A DNA stretch of 64,000 nucleotides from contig OX392532.1 of NCBI GenBank assembly GCA_947623455.1, positions 6,022,001 through 6,086,000 on the forward strand, read 5' to 3'. The notes under the pieces were generated by a model. That model made no database searches. It was not told where the DNA came from and saw nothing but the letters and a program-made list of their open reading frames with translations. A program made the translations under genes and the position numbers. Source of the DNA: Mimachlamys varia (lineage: Eukaryota > Mollusca > Bivalvia > Pectinida > Pectinidae). Every line of letters begins with the position of its first letter. The first letter of the stretch is position 1. Below, one piece after another: positions 24,336 through 37,100 of this stretch.

Positions 24336-24516
24336 ACTAACATTATTGCTGTCTATTAAACCTTTAAATTGAATTACTGTTGTTTGTGATGTTGTTGTTC
24401 AGCAAGACGTACTAACTATTTATTATCATTAATCAGATGATGCGTGTAGTTTGATTACTTACATTCGTGGTCCAGGGGCAACATATCTGTTTGTTTGTTT
24501 TTTGTTTTTATTTTGT

Positions 24517-24531
24517 GGGGGGGGGGGGGGG
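24517..24531. repeat. Poly-G tract
   Basis: Fifteen consecutive G residues in the region just downstream of gene A. Prone to length error and replication slippage. Confidence 0.9.
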
Positions 24532-25244
24532 AGTGTTTAATTTGGAATACGAGGTAAATGTGTTTGAAACCATGTCGATCGACCACTAAGACAGCTTTAA
24601 AGACAAACGGATTTTGTTCATAACACAAACGAGTGATTACTTTTCACTTTTATTAATAACTGTCTTACAGGTAGATACAAGACATACAAACATCTGCATT
24701 GTTTTTTTCTGCTGATTGAAATAGGAATCGATCGATATTATGACATGTGAACCTATCTGGATATAATCAGTGCTCAAGATTATACCACCAACTCACCTGG
24801 ATAATAATCAGCGCTCAAGTTTATACCACTTACAACCTAAATCTGAGCGATTATATGAAAAATAATTAAGATTACAAACTGTTTATGTTGGAAACATACC
24901 TTTATTGAAGATGAAAAGGGCAAAAACCACTTAATCTGCAAATTTGCTGATCAAATGTCTGTAGGGAAAATGGAGAAAAGAAATTACGTAATCTAATAAC
25001 CGAGTTGGAAAACTGTCTGCCTGGAATGTGTATCATTATGCGTTATATGTCTGACGGAGTGATAAATTGGTGTGCTTAAATGTGTTTTTTTCATGTCAGG
25101 CGTTAAATAAGTCAAAATATAAAACTAGCCAACATATCTCGATTTACGGTAGGATGTTAAATACAATTTCTACCACAATATATGGCTCTCAGGGTATCAA
25201 ATAATGATTATAACTGATAAATAACATTGTATTTAAACCACACG

Positions 25245-25590
25245 TGGAATAAACTCTAAACACATTTTGATTGACTGACATGGTGAACTTTGACCGGAGC
25301 AAAGTCACTTGCTGATTGTTTAAGACGTCATCGATTGCTGACGTCGTCACTACGTGGCGGGAATATATACGAGATGATACGTTTTGCGCATATCATAGTC
25401 CACAGGTCTCTCAAGCTGTTTTCGACTGAGATTGTGGTAGAAACAGGTCACATAACGAGTGGTTATTGGTTATGGAAATTATTTCACTCGAATAAATTAT
25501 TTTTTAAAAGTTACACAATAATTAAATCGAGTGAAATCAATTCCATATCCAACAACCACTCGTTGTGTAACATACATGTATATATATAAA
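25245..25590. mobile_element. MITE-like foldback element, copy 1
   Basis: The left part matches, in reverse complement, 33640-33850 ('ataaactctaaa', 'tgactgacatg', 'gaactttgaccgg', 'gacctgtttct' blocks). The right part (about 25457-25562) is a near-perfect inverted repeat with ~36 bp arms, from 'cgagtggttattggttatgg' to 'ccatatccaacaaccactcg', around a ~30 bp loop. No coding capacity. The 33.5 kb copy is in the opposite orientation. Confidence 0.7.
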
Positions 25591-26933
25591 TCATTGCCGA
25601 TAGTAATTAAACAAATATCGCGACAATATACTCTCATTTCAATCATTTCTGTTTACACTACTTCATACAGGAGGTTTTTGGCTATCGGGACATTGACAAA
25701 AGAATGTGGTTAAAACATGAGGAAACCTACATTTCTCTTGGAACTATTGTATTTCCAGAACTTAGCGGTATTCAAAGCACATTAGTTTCTGGGGATTTTA
25801 TGTTAACAATATTCGCGATAAGACCGTTGACTGAAAGTGTTGTGATTCGGAGGAAAGACTCATTCCCTACAATCCAAATTGATCAAAATGCAATCCCATT
25901 ACGTCTACCAAGCTATATGTTTCTAGCGTACACCTTCGTATGTTGATGACGAACAGATACGCTATCATTGACCGCGAGAAGTTAAGGGGAGTTAATGAAT
26001 TAGCGAACTGCGATATCGTAGGTCATATATAGTCATTGTTAAAAAAACTGTCTAATCATCTTCCCAAATTTCTGACGGTCGGAAATACAATGTTCGACAG
26101 TGGAACTATGGCCAGACAAAAGAAATGTGTCACGCAAATATTGAAAACAAAAAACAATTGTGTAAATGTAAAACACAACGGGTTGAATATGGAGCGAATT
26201 AGGTTGGAATCCCCAGCACTGGAAATGAATCGACTATCTGTAACGAAGAACATGAGCCGATATGATCGGTGTCGAAGAAAAATTAAACAAATTGAATAAG
26301 AATAAACAAGGAAAATAAACAAGAACCAAAAGAGAAACGTCCACGGGAGAAGAAAGTTGGACAGGGAAATCAAAAGAGGAACCAGACACCTAACAGAACA
26401 AAGGCAGAAGTCAGTCAACACAGTGATCATCAACTACGCCAGTGGAGGAAAATGACAACAATAAAGCGACATTACAGGGCAAGGGTAAAAAATGAAGTAT
26501 TTAGTATGAATATTTTACACTTATTGACATTACAAAGATTCCAAAACAAAGAAAAGAGATATAGGCTATATGGATGGCTTAAAATGAAATTTGGAATAGA
26601 TTTTCAACAAGAAAATCATTTCTAAGGTTTTAAAGATCAACAAAATAGAGAGATATATCATGGCTTCGGTAAAAAAAAACAGTAAAGAGATAAGTGTTCT
26701 AATTAACTAAAAATGTACCCGTAGAGTGTAGACAAAGAGTCGAAAGGGGCAGGCAACTATATCATGCTTAACATTGAAGTAGAGGATAATTTGTATAAAA
26801 TACTTAATTGATCTGAAGAATGTAACCATGGAAATACAGAGCATACGAATACTAACTAATCTTAAACAGGATGCCTTTATCACAGGAGCAGATTGTAATG
26901 AAGAAAAGGAAAAATATAACGAATAAAAGATTA

Positions 26934-27110
26934 GAGAATACCAAATCATCAACAAAACTTTGATCCGAACTAAAAATTGATTCAACAAGGGGCAAAATAT
27001 GAAAAAAATACAGGTTTACATAGAAACCTTTGAAAAGATAAAAGAGAATAAGGTGTTCCCGGGAAGTAAGCGTCTTCCGTTTCATTGACGACACCCGCAA
27101 TTTAAATCAT
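26934..27110 (+). repeat. Dispersed repeat family A, copy 4
   Basis: Starts 'gagaataccaaatcatcaac' and reaches the 'agtaagcgtcttccgtttc' block and 'attgacgacacccgc'. More diverged than the 1.1 kb copy. Confidence 0.6.
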
Positions 27111-29200
27111 GCATATTGACTGAAACAATTAATAAAGAACAACAATTTAATTGACATATAGAGATGGAAAACAACGTAAGATAATTTCAAATATCACCTG
27201 GGGAAGCAAAGTGACCTGCTCATTTTAAATTGAAAATAATATTAATGGTATAAAAATCATTTATCTTTAAAACTTGAAAATAGCCAAATAAGAGAAGAAG
27301 TAAAATGGATAGAAAGAAGGGAAAGGAATATCTGGTATTTATTTTACAAAAGCATCAAAAATACCTTAATTTACTTCCCGCGGACTATATCGCAGTGCGC
27401 TATTCCGCAGAAATCACGGTGCAGTCGCAATGCTTTTGTAATTATTATTACATTAAGGGTTTTTATTATATTAAGATATGCGACGATAAGTATAGTTAAT
27501 GGAATAGAACGGTTATCTACCTACATTTGTGTATGAAAGGGGTCGTGTATTAAAGGTATAACATCAAAATGATTTAAGTAGACATTGTAATTATTTCACA
27601 ATGAACCTGTCACAACAAAACACAGATACCTCATTTACACTATATGTGGATCATTTAAAGTGTAACCGTGATTAGAATTCTCAAATTTCAGTTAGCTGTT
27701 CTAATTGGTCTTAATTTTGAAAATTGGATCTCTAGCTTATTAAATATCATTATGCTTGCCAAAACAAGACATTTAAAGTATGCAAAACATTAATATCATA
27801 AATTCCTTCAATTAATTAACCATTTTTCTTTCTTTTTTCAGTGGTTGGTGTATCGACATGTTTAAATCACGCTTTGTATAATATTCCATGTGCAGTTGTA
27901 TAAAAGAATAACTAATGACGAATTTTGCTATTTATGCGATGCAGGTGTGAAGATCTCATTGCATACCAAATAAACATCTTAATATTTAGACCCACAGGAT
28001 TATCATCAATTGTGTAAATGATTACCTGTAAGTGAACCGAAATAAATGTTTGGCGAGTTGCAAATAAATATTTTAAATTGTTTATCCTCGATATCCATGG
28101 TGGAAATTTTAAACAATATTCGAGAACGAAAACCTGCAATCAAATGATCGAAATGTTCTATAAACAATGTGGACATCGTGGGCAGAGGGCTTCGATCAAT
28201 AGTAAAAATGAAACTATCTTAATATAATTCTGATCCCAAACGAAATAATGATCGTTTTAACCGTAGTTATACACATTGAGACAATCATTTGTAAAATAAA
28301 AACAAATATTTCACCCTATAAAGCAATTCATCAATGTCATTTTATTTTATTTTTCTTCTTTTTTTTTCAAATCTGATCTCCCGACAATTATTCCCCCTTC
28401 AAATTAAAAACCAAGTCCTGCATCAATTGTTCAGGATGTTTGTTAGCAAAGTGAGCATATTTCTACTATATTTCAAGTATTACAAACCCAGGAAGTTGGC
28501 CTTTTGCACTACGACGTTTTCTGAAAAATATTTTGTTTCATGTTCTATCCGCCGTACTAAGAATGAAAAAGGCTTAGATGAACCTTTAATAGAACCGACA
28601 ATAAAAGCGGTGTGTATACATTGTACGGATTCTTGTGTAGTTTCGGTATCTAATATAGACGAGGTAGATCAGCGTCTATTACATTCAGTGGTATCGTGAC
28701 AGATTGTAATACCAAAACATAGTTTCATAGTATTTCATCTTTCGGGAATAAAAGGTAAATTTATTTGAATAGTTACCTTGATTATCAAGCAATAAATATA
28801 ATCGTTTTTACAAATAAGGATCATGATACATGTAAACTTAATATTTTACATACGTAACTCAGACATCGTCCCTAAATTATGATCTCTTTAGAGTTGACCT
28901 TGTCGAGAGTGCAGCTTGTTCTTGTAGGCACCCTTGTGAGAACGCATTTTGTTTCAAAATTTAAATGATTTGGATGTTACAATACGTTTAGAAATTATTT
29001 TGTTTGGCAACTCTAAATTTTCCGAGGACCTTAACACAATTTTTTTTAGAAATGTGCAGTTTTATCAAATCCAGCAAGAGATTTTAAGATCAATTCTGAT
29101 TTCAATTATGTACTTTTGTAAAATGTATATTGGGAGAAGGCGTTGATAAGTTGTAATAACTTGTGCCTAATCCCCTGTCAACTTTTGGCAATGAAATATG

Positions 29201-29267
29201 TTTAAATTAAAAACAAACATGTTGAAACAGAAATATATTTAAATTAAAAACAAACATGTTGAAACAT
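29201..29267. repeat. 37-bp direct duplication
   Basis: Two tandem copies of a unit starting 'tttaaattaaaaacaaacat' and ending 'gttgaaaca', the starts at 29201 and 29238. Confidence 0.8.
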
Positions 29268-29837
29268 TCTGAATATATTCACAATAGGATAATTTCGTTT
29301 TTTACTTTGATTTGTAACATGTAATGTTAATAAACTTTATGGTATAATGAACACATTAAACTACCCGTGCGTTGTAACATAATATGTATATTTCATAATA
29401 AAACATGCATGTGATATATAAAATCTGCAGTTGAGTGTGACACCCTGTAATTTATACAACTGATGTGCACTTTTTGACGATGAGAAAACATCTTCAGTAA
29501 ACATATCAATATGACCCTTCACACACTGCTGGTTCAGCTTTGATCAACAAACAATCTGATCTTTTACAAATCATCTGTGAACATTTCGTTATGTTGGTTT
29601 GAAAAATATCAGGAGTTCGTGACATTTGTGTATATATTAAGTTTATTGCCCGAACAGCAGTGAGATAATGATATTGTTGATTGCCTATCGCTGCCTATAT
29701 CTCTATGACATGTAGCCCTTAACAGCTACGTGGATTTCGACCTTCGGTCTGAAGCATCATTGGTCAAATGAGTTTCAATCATACATAGAAAAAATGGACA
29801 TTTTTATTTCAGCAAATGTTTATTGACATAAATCAGT

Positions 29838-31885
29838 ATATTAAGTTATTCCGGCTGTGGTGAGGGGTTGTGTGGGTGGATGGGATACAGTATATTAAGT
29901 GATACCGGGCATGATTAGGGTGTTGTGTGGGTGGATGTGTTACGGTATATTAAGTGATACCGGGCGTGATGAGGGTATTGTGTGGTTCTTATTTATTTAT
30001 GGTTCTCAAACACAAGATTTTGATTTGGATAGATATATATTATGGAAATGGTTCAGAGATTCATTAGAGACACTGGACGTTTTTATTAGGTTCTTTAAAA
30101 GTACTATCAAATAACATTTTCTATAAGAGTAACTATTATAACAATTGATATACTGTGTCATACGCTATTATTTGAGAATGCCTTAATATAAGTTAGTTGA
30201 CAGTGTGCATTGTTCAAGAATAATCGAAACTACATAAAAATAATTATTTTCATTATCTTAAGAAGAATATGTTATCGAATTTAATTATGTGTATTATCTG
30301 TTATCTTTTTAAGGAGAGGGCTGATATAGGCTATGCCTGTTGCCCAATTCCGATTGTATTTAACATCAGTACAATAAAATATTCTGAAATGAAATTGTGT
30401 GGGTGGATGGGGTACTGTATATTAAGTGATACCGTGCGTGATGAGGGTGTTGTGTGGGTGGATGGGGTACGGTATATTATGTGATACCGGGCATGATTAG
30501 GGTGTTGTTGGGGTGGATGGGATACGGTAAATTAAGTGATACCGGGCGTAATGAAGGGTTTGAGTGGGTGCATCTGGTACGGTATATAAAATGATTCCCG
30601 GCGTGATGAGGGTGTTGTGTGGATGGATAGGGTGATGAGGGTGTTGTGTCGGTGGATGGGGTACGGTATATTAAGTGATACCGGGCGCGATGACGGTATT
30701 TTGTGGGTGGATGGGGTACGGTATATTAAGTGATACCGGGCGTGATGAGGGTGTTGTGTCGGTGGATGTGGTACGGTATATTAAGTGATACCGGGCATGA
30801 TGAGGGTGTTGGGTGGGTGGATGGGGTACGGTATATTAAGTGATACCGGGCGTGATGAGGGTGTTGTGTTGGTGGATGGGGCACGGTATATTAAGTGATA
30901 CCGGGCGTGATGAGGGTGTTGTGTTGGTGGATGGGGAACGGTATATTAAGTGATACCGGGAGTGATGAGGGTGTTGTGTTGGTGGGTGGGGTACGGTATG
31001 TTAAGTGATACCGGGCATGATGAGGGTGTTGTATGGGTGGATGGGGTACGGTATATTAAGTGATACCGGGCATGATGAGGGTGTTGTGTGGGTGGATGTG
31101 GTACGGTATATAAAGTGATACCGGGCGTGATGAGGGTGTTGTGTTGGTGGATGTGGTACGGTATATTAAGTGATACCGGGCGTGATGAGGGTGTTGGTAG
31201 GGTTGATGTGGTTTGGTATATTAAGTGATACCGGGCATGATTAGGGTGTTGTGTCGGTGGATGGAGTACGGTATATTAAGTGATACCGGGCATGATGAGA
31301 GTGTTGTGTTTGTGGATGGGGTACGGAATATTAAGTGATACCGGGCGTGATGAGGGTGTTGTATGGATGGATGGGGTACGGAATATTAAGTGATACCGGG
31401 CGTGATGAGGGTGTTGTATGGATGGATGGGGTACGGTATATAAAGTGATACCGGGCATGATGAGAGTGTTTTGTGGGTTGATCTGGTACGGTATATTAAG
31501 TGATACCGGGGTTGATGAGGGTGTTGTGTGGATGAATGGGGTACGGTATATTAATTGATACCGGGGTTGATGAGGGTGTTGAGTGGATGAATGTGGTACG
31601 GTATATTAAGTGATACCGGGCTTGATGAGGGTGTTTTGTCGGAGGATGTGGTACGGTATATTACGTGATACCGGGCTTGATGAGGGTGTTTTGTCGGAGG
31701 ATGTGGTACGGTATATTAAGTGATACCGGGCGTGATGAGGGTGTTTTGTCGGAGGATGTGGTACGGTATATTAAGTGATACCGGGCGTGATGAGGGTGTT
31801 TTGTCGGAGGATGTGGTACGGTTTATTAAGTGATACCGGGCGTGATGAGGGTGTTGTGTGGATAGATGTGATACTGTATATTACA
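29838..31885. repeat. 55-bp minisatellite, about 30 units
   Basis: Unit core 'ggtacggtatattaagtgat' followed by 'accgggcgtgatgagggtgt' and 'tgtgtgggtggatgg'. Starts of 'tgatacc' at 30731, 30786, 30841 and 30896 give an exact 55-bp period. There is a short block of about three units at 29838-29990, an unrelated 400-bp AT-rich interruption, then a long block from about 30395 to 31885 with one internally deleted unit near 30610-30650. Each unit contains the 6-bp inverted repeat CGGTAT/ATACCG. The open frames seen on either strand here are by-products of the repeat. Confidence 0.95.
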
Positions 31886-32171
31886 TTCTCACTAGTTGAA
31901 GGGAAAATACCGATGTACTGGTCTTCAAACAGAAGTCTCCTAACATTATTAATTGGTTCGGATGATAAATTGCAGGCGATAATACTTTTTAAATTAGCGA
32001 TCTGGTATGAAGTAGGGCAGGGGGGGGGGCAGAATACCATTCATAAATCATCAAGACACGCCCATTTGTTGAAAATCAGCCAAGGACAATAGGTCTGTAC
32101 GCTTCTCCATTTGTTTCTGATTTTGTTTTGAATACTTTGATTTTCATGATAAAAAATGGAAGGACAAAATC

Positions 32172-32419
32172 GTTACACGGCTAATTAATGTTGAATACAG
32201 GAATATATACCTGAATTAGGTCGATGTAAACATCGTATTTGCTTAAATGGTATTCGTTCGATTTTTTTTATAAAAGATCTGATAACATTTATCAAAATGT
32301 AGAAAATAAATTTGTGAAAGGATAAATTTGTTACATGGTTTGGGTATTCGGCCTCGCCAAATACGGATTTTACACCGACCTCATATATTCCCGTATTCAA
32401 CCTTAACAAACCATGTAAC
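32172..32419. repeat. Foldback 3 (MITE-like)
   Basis: Left arm 'gttacacggctaattaatg' through 'gaatacaggaatatata' and 'gtcgatgtaaa'. The right arm is the reverse complement, ending 'caaaccatgtaac'. Arms are about 70 bp with ~110 bp between them. No transposase is encoded. Confidence 0.75.
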
Positions 32420-32766
32420 TAATAATATCCATTCATATACTCAATTTCAGAAAACGTTTAAAATCTTAAATCAGTGCAGGTCTACAAGCGTTTATGTTAC
32501 AGGGACTGTTAAGTTAATTTGAAAATACCAACACCTTAAAGTTACAATATAAACATATTTAAACATTTAAATTAAAAGTTTAATTTTACCTGTCATAACA
32601 AGACAAGTGTTGCAACAGATTAACAATATATACAAATCTAACGTGTATTATAATTAGCTTTCTTAAAAGGATAAAAAAATATATCAAATTTGTACGAAAT
32701 TTATATATACATATATGGTAATCCACTCCTACCCGTCAAGATCTAACATGATATATATTAGGAAAA

Positions 32767-32918
32767 CCATTCCATAAATTGTTAAGATAGAATTTGACAG
32801 AAATGGGCGGACCATTTCATAAATTGTTCAGACAGAAATTGACAGAAATGGGCGGACCATTTCATAAATTGTTCAGACAGAAATTGACAGAAATGGGCGG
32901 ACCATTTCATAAATTGTA
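32767..32918. repeat. 45-bp tandem repeat, 3.3 copies
   Basis: Unit starts 'catttcataaattgttcaga' and ends 'gacagaaatgggcggac'. The last two full copies are identical; the first has a few substitutions. Confidence 0.9.
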
Positions 32919-33482
32919 AAACTCGAATTCAATTGATATAGGCGCACACACACAATTAAACATCTATCCAATGTACAGTTGACTACACACTTATGCAAGA
33001 TCGAGAAGAGGTAAATTTTTATGCGGAGATTTGCTTTTAGATGTTGTGGTAAAGTCATCGTTTTAATGAGTAATATGAGCAATGTTTTCTGTTAAAAGTC
33101 ATACAATGTATAAGCTATCCTTGACAATAAGAGTGTTGATATAGAAACTCTTTTTGAAAAATCATTCATTGAAGTCAGCAATGTATATGTTATAATATTT
33201 GTTGTGCAATTTATATTTTGTTTATCTTGATGCATCTACAAAGTATCGAAACATTTACTTTCATGTTTACGTCGACAATTATTTTTATCTATTTCAGAAA
33301 TTGTTTACATATTTGTTAAGTTCTATATCTAGTTTTCATTATAACCTAATATCATGAAATACGTTTAATTGTATTATAGGGGTTCGAAAGATGCAAATCT
33401 GGACAAATGCAAAATCATTTTAGTAATTGTCCATGTTCTTAGTAAATCTAATGGAGTAGCAAAAAAGAAAATGTCGCAGATA

Positions 33483-33860
33483 TAGAGGTTACACAACGAT
33501 TGGTTGTTGGATATGGTATTTATTTCACTCAAGTTAGATAATTTTTATTTTTTTCAATGGACTCGAGCTTTAGCGAGTGTCATTTGTAACTTTTGGAAAT
33601 TAACTAACGAGATTTAAATCAAAACCATACCCCAAAACCACGAGTCGCGTGACCTGTTTCTGCTACGTTCATCCGAAAACAGCAGTATTTCATTGAATTG
33701 AATATAAATAAAGAGCGGAAAATATGGGTGTAAACATATCGGATCGCATTTTCCTGCCAAATACTGCATCGTCAACAATCAAGTGACGTCGTGCCGGTCA
33801 AAGTTCAACATGTCAGCCAATCAAGATGCTTTAGAGTTTATTCAATGTGTGATATAAACA
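33483..33860. mobile_element. MITE-like foldback element, copy 2 (inverted relative to copy 1)
   Basis: Starts 'gttacacaacgattggttgt' and 'ggatatgg', with inverted counterpart 'accataccccaaaaccacgag' about 120 bp later. It continues into the 'tgacctgtttctgctac' and 'gccggtcaaagttcaacatg' blocks shared with copy 1. It ends about 230 bp upstream of the first gene B exon seen, so it may overlap the promoter region. Confidence 0.65.
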
Positions 33861-34088
33861 AAAATGTTATTCAACAGTTGTTATGATTGTTTTTACCCTA
33901 GGAGTTGAATAATTTCCATCTATTGTGATAGAAATAAGTACATCAGGTCCTGATCACGCCATGATCTTAAAAAAATGATTAATCTGTATAGGCACTATAG
34001 TATCAGTTATAACAAGGGAACAATAGAACCAACATTACATAAGTGTCAGTAATTGCAGTAGTTTAACTTTATTATTATTTTATTATAG

Positions 34089-34184
34089 CCATTCCGTCTT
34101 TGTGAACAACCAGAGGTAAAATGATGGGGGTGGTATCAGTTGCAGTCATGATGGCTGTTCTTTGGATTGCCAAGCCTGCATCCG
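34089..34184 (+). CDS. Gene B first coding exon: signal peptide
   Basis: A good acceptor (ttattattttattatag, ending 34088) precedes 32 nt of 5' UTR and ATG at 34121, so at least one upstream non-coding exon exists. The context 'gtaaaATGATG' has A at -3. The first 21 residues have a hydrophobic core (VVSVAVMMAVLWI) followed by A-K-P-A-S-G, a plausible signal-peptidase site. The exon ends in phase 1 at gtgaga. Confidence 0.8.
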
Positions 34185-37100
34185 GTGAGAAGTTGTTAGT
34201 CAAAGAAAAATGTCTTGTTTTTTGTTTGTAACGATCGACTTTTATTTGTTGATTTTTTTTCAAATCAGAGCATATTCGGATAATAAATATTGATAGTATT
34301 ATTTCACTGGTGATAGTTTAAATTCAGAATTTAAAGCTATGCATTAAAGTTATGTATCTATATTGTTGGGAATGGAACACTTTTAAAGATTTAATCAGCG
34401 GTAATTATATCAAAATTGTGTAATAAAACTTTTGAATATTTTGTTGACTTTTTTTAACTAATCAATATATAATGATATTTTCAGGTGTTGAATTAAGAGT
34501 TAAGATTAGAACTGGAACACTATATTACTCCGGAACCGGTGCTAACGTTAGAATGGACGTTTTTGGAACCATGGGGAGCACGGGCGGAGTGTATCTTGGA
34601 AACGACTTCTCTAACGGTGAAACGAATTACAAAGATGTCAGTTTTGATGTAGGGAGAATAAACGAAATTGTGGTCTACCATGACAACTCTGGTTGGGGTG
34701 CTGGTTGGTATCTGGAATATGTAAGTTCACATTCTTCTTTATCTTTTATATTAAAAACAAACAAATAATTATGACACGCCTGCCCATTGGTTAAACAAGA
34801 GCAAATCAAGAGTGATATTATTCATCGTTTGTGAAAATATTTGACGCATTTCCAGCTTTCTGTTTATAATATGTCCATTAGCAAATAGATTCAAAAAATA
34901 TCAATAGCACTAACAATAACTACACATACTGTACAGTTTAATAAATATAAAACAAACATTGACTACACTTGTTTTTATCATGTGTTCTGAAAACATGTCT
35001 AGAATTAAAATAGTCAATTAAGAGACAAAAAAAAGCTGGTCATTATTTAAGTTATCAAGATATATTTTAAAAACTAATTATGATACGTTGCGGACGTAAT
35101 TACACTAATGGCAGACTCCATATGTTGTTACTTACATTTCATATTAAAAAAACAAATGCTTTTTGGAAATAATAAAATAGTTTTCAAAAGAAATCCCATA
35201 TTTTTTAGGAATTGGACTAAATCATGTTTAATTAGAATTGAGGATATATGGGATGAATCAAACATTGACTTTATTTCATCCGAAATACTGTTGCAAAAGC
35301 TGGAGCAAAAGGAAAATGGGATATCGGAATTCTCTAGAATAAAAAAACCCATACCTAAGAACTGGGTAACAGAACTAAAGACAAATGGCCCCTCTTCAAT
35401 TGATGACAATAATTTTACAATAACAGAAAACTTAACTCTAAAATATATGAATAACATTATAGAACCAACAGATCTAAAAAATAAACTATTGACAGATATC
35501 TTATTAGATGATGATTATCAACGTAGAGCACATCAAAAATGGGAATCAATATACGAAAATGAACTCTTAAATTGGAAAAGAATACGGAAAATAATGAAAT
35601 ATCTATTGCAGACAGAAAAAGCAAAGAATTTCATTGGAAATGTCTACATAATATAGTATCAACAAACTATAAATTAATGAAAATGGGACTCTCAGATGGA
35701 AAATGTAACCCTTGTAACATGCATTTCGAAATTCAATAACATTTATTGTATACATGTAGATGCATTCTCCCAAAAGAAATGTGGAATTATATAGAACCAG
35801 TAATTAATATAGCAATAAATGGTGTTTCCCAACAACACCAGGTGTATAAGATTTCTGAAAGAGACGTTATGCTTGCATGTCATCATTTATGTTTTAACTC
35901 TTGTTAAGTTAATAATCTAATAATTCTTTCTACAAAATGGCATATTTGGACATCTAAAAATAAAATTTAATTTGAAAGCAAAACTGAAAGCTGGCAACAA
36001 ATATTAAATGGTATCATACAGTCTTTAAAAACGAATATTGCAATAATTAAGTATTCAAATAAGTTTTCTTATGTCTGGGATTCATTGAAGGACATGTTTG
36101 TAAAATGGTATATCATAAAATAGTGTGGTTGAAATATTACACTGTGTGCGAATGAGAAAGTATATAAAATTGTAAGATGGCATGATGCTGATATGGTGTG
36201 AACACATGGTAGGTTAGGATCATTTAAGTTTGAGAAAAATGCATGCTATACCATATAATATGACCAAGTTATGTAAAGTTGTGGAACAAAATTTTGAATA
36301 AGTCCCCTCCTGTATGAGTGTAAACTATTAATATGTTGATTGTGAATAAACATATAAAAAAACATTTCCATTGCTGTGTGTCAATGGTGGTTGTGATAAA
36401 GTCGCAGAGCACAGGGTCCAGTCATATTATCATTTTAACTCAAATTAATTGCAGAGGGATTTATTATTCCTTTTTAGGTTAGTGAGCATCATGCTTTTTA
36501 TACGCTTTACATATATTTCTACCACAATATTCAATTTTTAAAAACATTTTATTGACATAAAGACAAAGGGATTAGACACCAGGCAAAGCCCATAAAAGTC
36601 CTGTCCCAAAACAGTAACATATATACCATCAGATGGTTTAAATTGTATATGTTAAAGGTTCAATAAAAAGTTTGGAATAATTAGTAATCAAACATATGAT
36701 TTACTGCTTATTATTTATATAGGTTAGAATAGAAAAAAGTAAGCAGAGCAGAAAGTAGAATTAATTTATCTAATGCTATTTTCATGTTACTTTGTATCAA
36801 TATAAATACCATTTTGATAATAATTCATTACTACTAGTATATTACAATATAATTATTTATTTGATTATTCAAATTTTCACTACACATGCATATTTTGCTA
36901 AAACAATGATAATAACCAACCTTTGCCGCATAGACGCCCTCATAGTTGCAATACCCTCGCTGACCTTGACACTGATGGAGAATAGGAAGTCCTCTCGGTC
37001 GGTCCTGATGCTCAGATAGAAATTAGAGGATGGTCCTGACTTGTCCTGACTTTCCAGCACTGCTTGTAAATCCCGGCATGTGAAACTACAATAATTAATT

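Larger units (their letters stand above)
24093..34088. other. Intergenic region between genes A and B
   Basis: About 10 kb, AT-rich, with no supported gene. Contents: a 15-base G run (24517-24531), MITE-like elements (25245-25590, 33483-33860), a family A copy (26934-27110), a 37-bp duplication (29201-29267), the 55-bp minisatellite (29838-31885), a foldback (32172-32419) and a 45-bp tandem repeat (32767-32918). Open stretches at 26036-26299 and 28334-28699 have no recognisable domain, no good splice context and biased composition. The gene B promoter and a 5' non-coding exon must lie in the right part, but I could not place them. Confidence 0.6.

Noticed and set aside
26036..26433. Overlapping open frames on both strands near 26.0-26.4 kb
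   Set aside because: Lys/Arg/Asn-rich by composition, no domain, no splice sites or conserved block; probably chance in A-rich DNA.
28334..28699. 121-codon frame
   Set aside because: Starts with a poly-Phe/Leu run from a T-rich stretch and ends in sequence that resembles the repeat at 19.6 kb.
31276..32040. Open frames on both strands in the minisatellite
   Set aside because: They follow the 55-bp period (three units make a multiple of three) and have no other support.
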